From: Podocnemis expansa
Lineage: Eukaryota; Chordata; Testudines; Podocnemididae
Assembly (NCBI GenBank): GCA_007922195.1
Contig: ML682005.1
Location: 24,607,632 to 24,671,631 of the forward strand
DNA: 64,000 nt
Direction: 5' to 3'
Notes under the pieces: model-generated
The model's input: the letters and a program-made list of their open reading frames with translations, nothing else
What the model was told of the DNA's origin: nothing
Database searches by the model: none
Part shown: piece after piece, positions 36,010-47,361 of the stretch
Layout: each line of letters begins with the position of its first letter
Numbering within the stretch: the stretch's first letter is position 1
Translations under genes and position numbers: made by a program

Positions 36010-38514
36010 ATTTAAAAAGGAGGTAACAGAAGCAGTGTAGTCTAGCTGGTCAAACTCAATTAATGTTCATCCAGTATTTTAAAAATTACAGCACTAAAGT
36101 TCCATCTAAAGGGTTGATTCATCTGCCCTGGCACAAGCCTTACAAATTGCACCCTCCTGCAAGGGCCACTGTTCCCCCAGGAAGAGGCCTTGCTTGCACC
36201 TCCTCCCTGCTTTCTCTGGGGTTTGGTCTAGGGGAAAGACATCTTGACATTGAAGATGCAGCTCCATGGGAGTCCTACCACTATGGAATGCCGAGGGCAT
36301 ATAATGGGTGTCCTGGCTATAACTCCTCCCTACCAACATCAGCCACTTTTCAGTCTCCAGGCCTCAATATGTGATGAGCCATTTAGTGTACAGTTTGTGT
36401 TTTATGAAATGTTGCATAAAAATTACATCTGCGTAAAGCAGAGTCACAAATATAAGCAGGTTCTATCGCATGATTGCTGCCTTAAAGAAGCTCCACATAT
36501 TTATCTTAGGTAAAACAGAATGGTGAAGACAGCACTATATTTTTCCAAACCCGTTTTCTGTTCTGATATATTTATTGCTGCAGCTTCCCAGAAGGGTTCA
36601 TATCAAAGCATTCAAGTTCAGCAATAGGCATCATCCTGTTTTATTTTTGGTTATATCTCTTCTCGATTCAATTTCTTTCATTTGGTATAAGCATTCTTTT
36701 TATTTTTATCATTAGTACTGTATATTTAAGTGTGGGTTTCTTAAAAGATACAGCAGGAGGGGAAAATATTAGCAGATGAATACAGTTAACATCAGATCTT
36801 CCCCACTTGTCCAGATATAGTTTAACTTAATCTAGTCTGGCATAAGTGAATGCTAGCAAACTGATGTATTTTGCTATACAAAGCAGATGCATGTATTTTG
36901 ACCAGAAACAACTTGTACACTTGTGAACCCAGGAATGTCAATGTTAACACCTTTTTAGAAGTCCAGTCCTCTACCCTTTTCAGTGCATATTAGCTCAACA
37001 GAATTATTTTAATGTCTGCCTCATAATGCAACACGATGATTTTAATGTCTGCCCTTGCATCTGCACCAAGTAAAAGAAAGGAGGAATCTAACCTGGGAAT
37101 TGGGTCTTTAAACTTTACAAAGAGATATAAGTCTTTTTCATGTGGATCAGCTCTATTTTGTGGACAGGTGAAAGTTGCTTTCTCTTTGTAAGGAAGGTCA
37201 CTTTCGTTTTGACCCTCCCAAATAACAACACACTGCTGAACTGATTTTCCTAGCAATGAGGTGATGTGATTTTTCACATAAATTAACAAAGCTGAGAATT
37301 ATTAGCCCTCCTCTTGTAAGCAACTATTAAATGACATTTTTGATATGAAAGAAAAAAGAACAAGCAAAACACAGAAAGACTAAAAGAAGAAAAACTGGAA
37401 AAAATGTTCAGAATATGATTCATATCTTAATATTCTTGGGATTTACAAGTGTGATGCAACCATTAGTATTATTTGGAACTCTGTTTGTAATGGAGAATGT
37501 TATTAATAAAATAGCAATATAGTCAAGTTCTTGTAGAATGGGAAATGCTGAAGTATTTTCCTGTACCACCCCAAATACATCTGTATCTCATTTTCCTCTA
37601 TTCACTGCTTAAGCAAAACCCACTCTTTACTTTGTACATCATTCAATGGCCAACTACTACAGTTACTACCAACACCTCTCTTTCTTCAACTCCCTCCTAA
37701 AATTATTTCTTCCACAAAGGCCATCAATAACAATTAACCAAATCAAGAAGTGTGATTACAAAAACATGCATGTATTGTTGAGAAATGAGAGCATCTATTG
37801 TTCATTTGTCTCCTGGTACATTTTGCATCTGAACATTATTGTCCGTACAATTAGAATATTAGGTTCCTTAAATTGCATCACATATTTATAAGACCAGTCA
37901 ATTTTCTAAAGCCCAAGTGTCAAATTCCTGCCAATACTGTCAACTTGCTTTGCATCTTTACTAGGATATTATATTCTTCATATTATTTTCATTCTACTAA
38001 GAGGTCACTAATTAAACCTCATAATTTACATTTGTAAAACAGTTTAGAATATGAGAAATGTAAACAAAGAAATAGAAACAAAAATGCCTAAAATCATGTA
38101 ATACAATACATGACTTTTTTCAGCTTTTTGAGGTCTTGTATCTTTAAAAATTTAATTGGAGTTCTCTTCAAGTAAAATTCTATCATGATAAGGCACAACA
38201 GTACTATTTATAAAGGAATTTAATACAAAATTAAGACCTTAGCTACATTAACTGCAAACTTTCAGCTGTTGCCATGTGTGGATTTGAAATATGCGCAATC
38301 AAGAGAAGTCTTTATAAATGTATGAATTAAAAAAAGTATTTTAGTGATTCAAATAAAAATACCATGCAGCACACTACAACATGAATTAAAGAATATTTTC
38401 TATGTCATCACAGGAATTTATTGATGTATTATAATAAAATTAGGTGGTCATATCCTAGTACTTAGATAGTTAATAGGAAATTTTCTGCTTTCTCCCAACA
38501 TATTATGAAGGGAG

Positions 38515-38605
38515 CAAAGGAAGTTCTTTCACTCGTGTCATAGAGGACATCAGACTAGATGATTCTATTAGTCATTTCTGGCCTTGTCATTTATAAATAT
38601 ACACA
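38515..38605 (+). repeat. CR1-type 3' tail
   Basis: ggacatcagactagatgatt followed by tcatttctggccttgtcatt matches the reptile tail 'gactagatgatct..ggtcccttctggccttgaaatctatg'. Confidence 0.55.
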
Positions 38606-39084
38606 GAAAGATTTTTAGGATCTCTTCTCTCTTTTTTCTTCCCCCCTAGGTTATGTGAATTCATACAATTGACTACACTGGCCTCTAGATGGTACAAAAG
38701 AGTTTAAAGCTAGGAATCTCTTCTGGTATACATGTGGAGATTTATAATCCCTGCACAATATGACCCCTTCTCCTAAAGTTAGCAATCCTCTCATTAAACA
38801 ATGTAGTTGTGTAGTAAATAAAATGTCAGAAAATGTGTGTGCCAGACCCTGAACTTACTGTGCCAATCAATGTTTTTTATGTGCCAATTGTTGAATTAAA
38901 ACAGTGCATCTAAAAATGCTAGATTCCCTTTTTCACTTATTTTAATGAATGCCTCTGAGACAAAAAGAATTAACCCTGGCACATCAAGTATACCTTTATT
39001 TTCAATTTTAAATAGCATTAAAGTAACATGAAACATATTACTTTCTTTATTACTTTTAAAGGATTAGATTTAATTTTACTCAAA

Positions 39085-39200
39085 TAGCATAGTGGCTAGC
39101 ACTTAATATGAAGAAAGTCCTGGGTTCAAGCCCCAGGGGGTTGGACTCGATGATCTCATGAGGTCCCTTCCAACCCTATGATTCTATTCTATTCAAATAT
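39085..39200 (+). repeat. CR1-tailed SINE/CR1 3' end
   Basis: catagtggctagcacttaa and cctgggttcaagccccaggg look like a tRNA-like part with a B-box-like GGTTCAAGCC. They are followed by ttggactcgatgatctcatg and the CR1 end ccaaccctatgattctattc. This fits a SINE that shares the CR1 3' end. Confidence 0.6.
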
Positions 39201-39520
39201 AGGGGCACTGAGCATTATTTATCAGAAACGCAGTCTGAGGTGCAATTGAGTCAAACAAATCCTGCCCACTAAAACACTTTCATGGCTTCATCTCCTTTTA
39301 ATTTTTTTAAAAAAGATTTTCTCTTATAAGTTATAGAGGGTAGCTTAAACATACAATAGATACATATTGCAGAGGTACTGTGTGCCATGTTACATCTTGA
39401 TCCAACCTGCCAGACGGCCTGTATGGACAAAGAACTGGTGTGTGGGTTATGACCACAGGATACAAGGCAAGGAAGGGGTGCACACAATTTCTTTATATTA
39501 CACAAAATGGGCATGATCCT

Positions 39521-40009
39521 CAGTGGTGGATTAGGGGCCTCTGGGCCCTAGGGTCTGCCGTACTGGTGGGCCCCACCTGGGGCCCCACCCAACTTGGCCT
39601 GGGGCTGCAGCCCCCCTCCTGTCTATAGCCCTGCTCTCTGCAGAAGGGCAGGTGCTTGGGAGCCGGGCTGGGGCCCAGCCAGGCTGAGCAGCCCCATGGA
39701 GTGGCCTGTGCACATGGGATGGTTTCTGATGCAGCCCAGCCGTACCGGCAGCTGTGCTATACAGCAGTCAACCCTACTCCCAGGGATGGGCCAGCTGGCC
39801 CAGGGGTGCGGCAGGAGAGCAGAGCCTGGCCTCTGGGCCAGCCCACCCCACATCCAGGGGTGGATCAGCTAGCCCAGGTGAGGGGCTGGGGTGGGAGAAG
39901 AATGCAGAGCTCAGCCTCCTTCCCAGCATGGCTCTGCTCCCCCTCAGTGCCGCACAGTGGAGGGTCCCTGGACCCAGGCCCTGTAGGTCCATGTGTTAAT
40001 CCACCAATG
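39521..40009. mobile_element. hAT MITE, 489 bp, GC-rich, with TSD
   Basis: Ends CAGTGGTGGATTAGGGG and TTAATCCACCAATG are inverted repeats. Flanks ATGATCCT (39513-39520) and ATGATTCT (40010-40017) match at 7 of 8 positions. The interior is GC-rich and explains the many overlapping open frames here (up to 163 codons), none of which encodes a recognisable transposase. Confidence 0.88.
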
Positions 40010-40515
40010 ATGATTCTCAGCTTCCAGGCACAACGTCAAAGTAGCTCTCAGTTCAAAGTAAGTTCACAGACAATGACAATAAATGTACACACATTCTCAA
40101 TCAATCAAGAAACAGTTATGTTGTGTGTTACTACTTCTTGTCTGTGACATAAATGTGTGTGTTCCGGGTGAGGTACTACCATTCACTGAAAAACACTAGG
40201 TCATCATGTTTTTAAGGCTTTCTCTGTCTTCTTACCCTTCTAGCCATATAACTGTTCCTCTTTCCTATCTGATGATTACTCCTGCCTAAAAAGGCACATT
40301 GTTGTCATCTCTCACACTGCTAAGCCTGTAGGGCTAATCTGGTCTACTTCATGCTTTGACACTCACAGGGTGAACATGGATTCTCCTGGAATTGTATATA
40401 TTTTCTTAAAATAATATTAAATTATTTGTTATGTGGAAAAGCAATTGCAGCAACATCTACAATAGGAAAAATGCACCACTTAGGTAAAATTAAACAATGC
40501 ACATAGGCCTCTTAC

Positions 40516-40729
40516 CTTGCATAGAAATCCTTTGGTGGAATGACTTCCTGAAAGAATTGTAACTGGTACAGATAAAGTCCAATCAAGTGACCTGCACTGA
40601 ATATAGCCATTAATACACACAGACAGCTGAATATCAGCGGATCAAATACTCGGCAACAGGACCACCATGTACACAGCCCCAAAAATACAAAGAAATACAC
40701 AGCTGAGGTCAAAGATGGCAACATCATAC
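40516..40729 (-). CDS. PIEZO2: PIEZO2-type channel, internal coding exon (b), transmembrane
   Basis: A 214-base exon encoding about 71 residues of the membrane blade. It starts by completing the Gly codon of the preceding exon and continues MMLPSLTSAVYFFVFLGL, then CTWWSCCRVFDPL, a second hydrophobic stretch ending AGHLIGLYLYQ, and FFQEVIPPKDFYA. The acceptor is tttttccag/GT and the donor GCAAG/gtaag (phase 2). Two transmembrane helices are visible with a short Cys/Arg-containing loop between them. Motifs LGLCTWW, AGHLIGLYLYQ and YAR are PIEZO2-like rather than PIEZO1-like. By my recollection of human PIEZO2 about 11 of 71 residues differ, which is high for this part of the protein. The 32.8 kb intron to the next exon is the largest in the window. 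Confidence 0.96.
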
Positions 40730-41464
40730 CTGGAAAAACAAACAACAAAGGTACTTAGAGAATGCTGACATTAAAAAAAATATTAATCCTAAAGCATGTG
40801 TGGTTTATCAAAATTTTGAAATCACAAACACATTCTGATTTTTTTTTTTTTTTTACTGATTACTATAGTAGCAGCTAAGATTGCTATTAACTGAAAAATG
40901 CCTTTTTCTTCATCTTGTCTACAGTTCATATTAACAACACTTGATATGCAGCTAGGCTTTGTATAGAATTATATTTGTAAATGACAATTTCATACTGATG
41001 AAAAATATGCCCATCAATAGTAACAGAAATGTACAGATATGCAGAGTAAAAAAAAAAGCTGTTTAAGAACTTATTAGTGTTTGATTTAAGAATATTTACT
41101 GTATATTTTGGTATCTGATACTGATAATTTGTGCTTTAATGATCATAAAGCCTTTTTTTTAATCTTAACATCTAATGTCATTAAATAGTTATAAAATCAA
41201 ATTGTGCCACATCTATATATAATCAATTTTAATGTTTCCTCTGACTACATAATTAGTTTCCCTTATTTGTGCAGCTCTTTCCCACAGTAAAAGGGAAGAG
41301 AAAAACTAGAACTTGTGATCACAAACCCCAAATTAGCAGACACACACAGGCAGAGGTGTTGTAAGAACTTTTAATTTTTTTAAAAGAATTATTAGATTTC
41401 ATGTTGATGACATTTCTGAAAATTAACCTGTGGGATAATAAAATGGTACAACTATTGAATACGT

Positions 41465-41925
41465 CAGGCATGGTCAAACTGCAGCTCGGGAGCCGCATGC
41501 GGCTCTTGAATGAAAAAGTGTGGCTCTTGGAAGAAAGCCAGAGCAAAGCAGCACTAGCCTAGGAGTTTTAAATATCTTGCCCTTGGGGGGGGGGGGGTCA
41601 GCCTATGCCTAGCCACTGGAGTGGCCATATTGGATGCTCAACCCGGGCAGGGCTTAAAGTAAGGGGCGAGAGTCCCAGCATCTGCCTAGCCGCTGGAGCG
41701 GCCAGGAAAGAGTGCCCTGGGGAGGGGTCAGAACAATGGAGAGAAGCAGTGGCATGGTCAGGATGGTGGGAAGAAGTGGAGCATAGTCCTTTTATGATAA
41801 AGTGTGCAACGAATTTTAAACTTAGTAATTTTGGAATAGGTAAAAGTATATGGCTCAGTTTGGTTCTCGAAGGTTTAATAATCAACTTGTGTGGCTCTTG
41901 AGTTCCATAAGTTTGGCCACCCCTG
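41465..41925. mobile_element. hAT MITE, 461 bp, with TSD
   Basis: Ends CAGGCATGGTCAAACT and AGTTTGGCCACCCCTG are inverted repeats of the common 'CAGGGGTGGCCAAACT' type. Flanks GAATACGT (41457-41464) and GAATATGT (41926-41933) agree at 7 of 8 positions. The interior has GGCTCTTG motifs near both ends and a G run at ~41585. Confidence 0.92.
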
Positions 41926-42639
41926 GAATATGTCATGAAAACTTTCCCATGGAACCCATGAATTCGAATCACTAGAAATGAGTGATTCAGTCAGTAAGGT
42001 CCTAATGTGTACACTGGAAATAAAACAGGTTCTACAGACTATCTGGATGCATGTCAGAACCAAATATGGATGAAAAGTAATTCAATTTATATTTCACATA
42101 TACCTGTAGTACTTAATATGTACCAAAGGCTCTGCTGTATCCTATGTAGATTTTCTTTCATGTACTTAGAATGTTTCATTTGTGAAGCTCCAGTCTCACT
42201 ATTCACATGTGAAATACATCTCATGAAACTTCCAATGTAGCTCTCAAGAGAGAAATTTGGGGGTGAGGGTGGGGACATGCTCATAGCTAGGACAGCAGAA
42301 AACTGGAAGAAGTGACCTATGGGAACAATTTGCATCCTAAATGCTGTAATGGGCCACAGGCATCACCAAGGTAACTCCATTAAGTCAATGGAATGACACT
42401 AGGGAGGTATGTGGCCCATTTTGCTTAAAAATCTTGACTATTGCATACTTGAATAGAAGACACCTTCTTATAGGACAGGTTATATAGCATCCATAATGAG
42501 GAAACTTCCCAAGAAATCTGGGGCTCATTCATTTGAATGTGGGCACTCCCTCTGTAGATCTCCTGTACAACACAGACCATAGAAACTCATCCAGTACATG
42601 TGCATCAAGCCCATAACATTCTCTTTTCTTTTAAATAGA

Positions 42640-43110
42640 TATTTAATCGCGATTTAAAGTCTTCAAGGATGGAGAATCTACTCAAGGCCCCCCCATGTCT
42701 TTTTCAGTGTCACTGCAACCCAGGATATTGTTTCCCATCTTTTACATGACACCTACATTCTGTGTTCCTAGATTTGGCTCCTTGTTAATGGTCTGTATAA
42801 CATACCTGTCTCCATCAGTATTTATGACTTTACTGATGTTGGCACAGATAAAAATCTGTTGCAAATTTCACCAAAAGTTATTTTATTCTAAATCTTTGAA
42901 AAAGATATTGAATAGCCCTGGAAGAAGAGATGCCTGCAGAATCCCACCAGAAACATCCCCCTAAGATGATTTTTCCTTATGTACGATTACTTTGCACGAT
43001 ACATTAGTCAACCAGCTTTTAATCCACTTAATATGGATCACATTAATTTTATATATTTCTATTTTTTAATCAGAATGCCATAAAAACATTATCAAATTTG
43101 ACATTTTCTT
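42640..43110 (-). repeat. Old CR1 LINE fragment
   Basis: Reverse-complement CR1 text: aagatattgaatagccctgg, cagaatcccaccagaaac, caaccagcttttaatccact, and aatcagaatgccataaaaac. Decayed. Confidence 0.65.
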
Positions 43111-43229
43111 CAAAGTATGTAACAGACCAGTAAATAAACAGTAGTAGTGTTTTGTTTGTTTAATATTGTGTGATGATTTTATATTTTATATAAATCTATG
43201 TATCTATATATATTGGGAATATAATATTC

Positions 43230-43680
43230 ATAGAGAGAAAGAGACGAAGTTCCTCCTCTACCTTGGTGTGTCCCATGCTTCCCTCTAGCAGTGGGTCTGT
43301 TTTCCTCAGGCCTCCAGGCCTGGGAAAGGTCCTTTGGGTCCCTACCTATCCCCAGTCTTTGTACCTGCGTGGCTCTTCCTGACCAGTGTTCTGCTCCTTC
43401 TCCAGATCTGTCTATCTTCCAACTGCACCTTGTTTCCTCTCACACACTCCATTAGTTCTCCTCACTCTCACATTCCAGTTTCACCCTTTCTCTGGAAGGA
43501 AGACTTTTAACAAGTCCAGGGGAGGTCCTTAATTAGTTCCAGGTGTGTTAACTAACCTGGAGTAACCACTGCTCAGCTACAAAGGGCAAGAGGACTTGCT
43601 GAGCCTGGGGCTAATACATTGACTTTCTAGGACTCTCCGTAAACCCTCCAGTCTGACCCTGTCATTCTCCCTTTATATGG
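43230..43680. other. GC-richer segment, possible LTR remnant
   Basis: C/T-rich sequence ending with ggaggtccttaattagttcc and aggtgtgttaactaacctgg, a style seen in reptile LTR repeats. No matching ends found. Confidence 0.25.
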
Positions 43681-44063
43681 ACATGCACATGTGTGCACAC
43701 CCACACAGAGATGTAGATCTAGATATATGGGTTAGTAAAAGGAGCCAGCACCTAATCTATTAATTCACATTCCACTGCTCATCTATAACATGTAAATTTT
43801 CACAGCTTGGACATAAATAATAGCTTTAAAATTAATATATGCAAAGACTGGCAACTTAGAACAAGTACCAGAATAAATGAAAAACAAAACTGAATAAAAT
43901 TAATCAAATAGGTATATTTCCAGTCCTGCTAAAAAGCTAATTTAAAAAAAAGTCAGCAGCAATTAATTTTCCTTCAAAATTTCCACTGTTATTCCTCAAT
44001 GTGCCCAGATGCTGAAACTCACTTGTACAATACATTACTAGGGTAATACTCAAAAGCACCAAC

Positions 44064-44274
44064 CTGTAGAACCAAGTAAAATAGTAACAACAACTTTCCC
44101 AGCGGTGGTTATAATGTTTCCAATAAACTCTTTCAGTTTGGAAGCCAGTGAGGCAATTCTACGCAGCAGTTTTAATTTCGTGGTTTCTTCAAATTCTTCT
44201 TCACTATATTCTCCACCATCCAAATCATCTTCATATATCAATGCATCATCTGGCTCTAACTTTGCTCTTCCAGC
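44064..44274 (-). CDS. PIEZO2: PIEZO2-type channel, internal coding exon (a)
   Basis: First PIEZO exon in transcript order seen here: 70 codons plus one base. PIEZO proteins are trimeric mechanically gated cation channels of the plasma membrane. This exon encodes the acidic cytoplasmic linker and the amphipathic segment leading into a blade helix. Recognisable strings are ALIYEDDLDGG, then an acidic run, TTKLKLLRR, ASKLKEFIGN and TTAGKVVVTILLGST, which follow the order in human PIEZO2 (roughly residues 165-235, from memory). The acceptor reads ctttctaag before GCT. The donor is ACAG/gttggt, leaving phase 1, which joins the next exon as a Gly codon. The first ~11 residues (AGRAKLEPDDA) are poorly conserved, so the acceptor is slightly less certain than the donor. 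The gene continues upstream, but no earlier exon was recognised in the window. Confidence 0.93.
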
Positions 44275-45580
44275 CTTAGAAAGGGAGAGAAATCAATGTG
44301 ATATGAACCTGTGTGCTATAGGTTATTAGCTAGGTAATTTTTAATGACCAATTCTATAATCACAAAATAATCCAAACAAAGAGTTGTGAAAGATATATTA
44401 CAAGTCAGTTTGTACAGCTAAGACTTCCATCTTGCACTTCTTTCAAGATGTGAAAAAAGTATCTGAATGTGAGATTTTCCTCTGTGAAATGCAATCTATC
44501 TGGTTGGTCTGGCAGGTAGCAGGTAAATTTCAGTTCTATGCACCTCTACTCAAAACTATTACCTCTCAATATTGCACCATCTTTGTTGATTAGATTGTCA
44601 AGTTTCTTTTTGGCACAGATCATTAGCATTTTTTCCAGGCCCAGACCAATGGCAACTCTTGATGTTCCTCAGGGAAAAAATCATTTTTGGACTATTACCA
44701 TTCCCTATCACAGGTTCTTTCCTCTACCATTTTATTAATTCAGAGTTTATCCACTGGATGGAAAGATGTGTTAAGTAGGCTTTTCCTTGACCATTCCTTG
44801 GATAATTTAGGAAGATGCACTGACACAATGAACAACCATGACAACTATTGGTAATATTCATGGACTTTAATCTAGGCTTTTTTCCTGCTCTAGATCTCCT
44901 TCATTATACCATATAGTGCTACTACTTACTCAACTTAACCAGCCTGTGGGTCTGCAATAGAAGGAGGCCCAGCCATGAATACATTTGAAGGAAAATATAT
45001 TAATCTAGTCACAATGTTTTTGTTTGTTTTAAATTGAAGAATAAATGAGCCAGATCTTCACTTTGTGTAATTTGGCATATCTCTATTTGTTTCACTGGAG
45101 CTACTCAAAATTAAACCAGCTGAGGATTTAACCAATTACTTTATTTGTTATAGATAGGGGCATGTGTATATAGGTGATATTAATTTTTGATAGAACAGAA
45201 TTCTCATTTTTATTGTGGTCATTGGAAATGACAGATTAGACGGCTTTGACTGGGAGGCTTCCAGTGGAAATTACAGAACTGTTATCATTCTAATTTAACT
45301 TTACAGAAGACTTCATTATAATTTTTTTAGATGGTTTCCCTAAGGAAAAGAAAATCCCTCTTGTCCCATTTCTGCTACTAATTTTATGCCAACTTTCTCT
45401 TCCTATTAATACTAACTGTGAATGCCCAAAAAAAGCCTGTTCAATCTAGAGAGTTGGTTTTACAGACAATGAAATATGTATTAAATACTGCAAAGCTGGT
45501 CTAGGAAATCCTTCCCACTCTCGGATACATCTGGCTGTTTCACTATTCCATTCCAAGTGGAGGGCACTGACGTTACAACT
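44275..45580. other. Upstream intron, unassigned
   Basis: AT-rich intron of the PIEZO2-type gene upstream of exon (a). No exon or recognised repeat. Confidence 0.5.
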
Positions 45581-45581
45581 A

Positions 45582-45740
45582 GCTTACTTCCAGTTTGTCA
45601 TCATCACAGTTCATTTTCATGGCCTTCAACAAAGTTAATAGCTCCAGGAGCAAGACAACCATTAAGGAGGCTTCAATGAGCACACTCAACAAGTGCCTCC
45701 TGGGGTGTTTAGCACGGACAGGAATTACTCTCTCCTGCAT
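45582..45740 (-). other. Small unidentified ORF, 53 codons
   Basis: ATG at 45740-45738 begins MQERVIPVRAKHPRRHLLS, then VLIEASLMVVLLLELLTLLK and AMKMNCDDDKLE, followed by VS and a stop. The frame is open about 8 codons further upstream (AFYTWDPA). The GTAAGC after GAA could be a splice donor. The protein has a basic start, one strong hydrophobic helix and an acidic end. I do not recognise it. A later stretch in another frame (ARCIREWEGFPRPALQYL) suggests a decayed transposase-like region, possibly Harbinger-type, but that is a guess. It could also be chance. Confidence 0.3.
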
Positions 45741-46731
45741 TGCTGGATCCCACGTATAGAAAGCTCTCTATTAGTTGACACTACAGTGCTTTACTTAAAC
45801 AACCACAAAACAATGCTGCAGTTCAGCTAAATGCTGCATAATAAGACTATTACTACAGTGGCAGTTTCTCTACCTACTGCAATTACTAGAACTCCATATT
45901 TAATTCTCTTGATTCCAGTCCCGTGTTTCCAAGCTAGCTGTAGCTCTATGTTTCTTATTTAACATGAGATTAAATGGCTCTCTCTTGCGTGCATGCAAGA
46001 AACAAATGAAATCAGTGGACATTTTGGGTGTTCAGAGATCTGGGACTAAGCTTTTAGTATGCACAGGCCTACACAAAGGAGGACATCTTCAATTCTTCCA
46101 TTTATTTATCCGTAGCTAGGGAGATGCTATTTAAAACACAAATAAAAATATAATTTCAAAGTAAATGGTATTGTAAAGGAGACTGGTACACATTCGATAC
46201 AAATGACAAAGTGGATTAAAACAATGAGCTCAAGTGGAAACTTTTGAAAACAGATTTTGTTTGTATATATACAAATTATACTTTTTTATTAGATGGTGGC
46301 CTGTCTAGTGAGCTGAGCACAGACCATTGGGCCAAGAATTCCTGAAGTCTAATCCTACCCGAGACAACAACTCCCTTGATGGATTTAATTTATATTCTAA
46401 AAGAATGTTCTTAATTCATCTGTTTCAGTTATATCTGTCAATGTTCACAGCATGTAGCTACCACACAGAGGAGTTTACTAAGGAGATATTTGCTAGTTCT
46501 CACTCTAGATGTTCCAAGAAGTCACATGCTGAATAAACACGTTCCCTGGCCATGCTGCCAGAATGACTACCTGAGCAGTGTACCACTCTCCTAGTAGACC
46601 AGAGTGTCAGCTACTTTTTTCTGCTATGCAGAATTTGGCAGAGCATTTGGCATGAATGTCCATAAAATGCCTTGAATGCAAAAATCATTACTTGCATGCT
46701 ATTGCTATTAGCCTACATCAAATAAGATGAT

Positions 46732-47348
46732 GTCGCTTAAAGAGTAACAGATTTATTTATCACACAAGCTTTCATGGGAGAAAATCCCACTTTGTCAGAT
46801 GCTTTGAAGAAGGGGAACTTACAGAATGGGATGAAAATAAATGCAGGGGAGTGAAAGACATGGGATCAGGTCATACTGCAACAGCAAATCAGAGCATTTG
46901 AAAGGATTCAAACTCTAGGAAACAGCACAGGGGGGGGGGGTGAAGTCAAATTACCTGTTATAATATGAAAAGAATCCATAGTCACAATTAAGTCCTGCTT
47001 TCACACAATCTAATTTGCCTATTAGTTCAATTTTGGCTGTTTCTCTTTGAAGTCTTGATGTCCCATTTATTTTCTTGAGGACAATCGTTAACAAAGCAAC
47101 AGTGGAATGATTAGGAAGATGGACGTGCTCAGCAACTGGGTTTTTTGTGTGTGTGTGTGTTGTGATTTCTGATGTCAGTTTTGTGATGTCAGTTTTGTAA
47201 GTTCCCCCTCTTCAAAGCATCTGATGAAGTGGGATTTTTCTCCCATGAAAGCTCATATGATAAATAAATCTGTTAGTCTTTAAGTGCCACAAGACTCCTT
47301 GCTCTTTTTGCTTCAGTAGGCTAACACGGCTGCCCCTTTGGAACTTGG
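46732..47348 (-). repeat. Inverted SINE composite, 617 bp, with TSD (copy 5)
   Basis: On the minus strand the full head (ggaacttccaaaggggcagcc-like start through gtgttagcctactgaag) and body run to gatgctttgaagagggggaa. A spacer of ~400 bases follows, with a G run and a (GT)n tract. The antisense of the tail and body then runs to gttactctttaagcgac. The arms are ~130 bp. CAAATAAGATGAT (46719-46731) and CAAATAGGATGAT (47349-47361), 12 of 13 identical, flank the composite, showing that it entered as one piece. Confidence 0.85.
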
Positions 47349-47361
47349 CAAATAGGATGAT

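Larger units (their letters stand above)
7764..40515 (-). other. PIEZO2-type intron (b-c), 32.8 kb
   Basis: The largest intron in the window. All repeats listed between these positions are inside it. Stretches where I can assign nothing: 7.8-9.1, 10.3-12.6, 13.3-15.1, 15.4-16.8, 16.9-18.6, 18.9-21.6, 22.4-22.9, 25.4-29.0, 33.7-35.8, 36.0-38.5 and 38.6-39.1 kb. None shows a convincing exon, RNA gene or conserved element that I can recognise by eye. Confidence 0.85.
40730..44063 (-). other. PIEZO2-type intron (a-b), 3.3 kb
   Basis: Intron between exons (a) and (b). Contains a poly-T run near 40845, a hAT element at 41.5-41.9 kb, an old CR1 at 42.6-43.1 kb and a GC-richer unassigned stretch at 43.23-43.67 kb. 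No coding exon seen. Confidence 0.85.

Noticed and set aside
39531..40147. Cluster of overlapping ORFs up to 163 codons
   Set aside because: Contained in or overlapping a 489-bp hAT MITE with clear ends and target duplication; non-coding.
43230..43680. GC-richer block as an exon or CpG-island promoter
   Set aside because: No open frame with splice sites and few CpG; the text looks more like an old LTR-type repeat, which I could not confirm.
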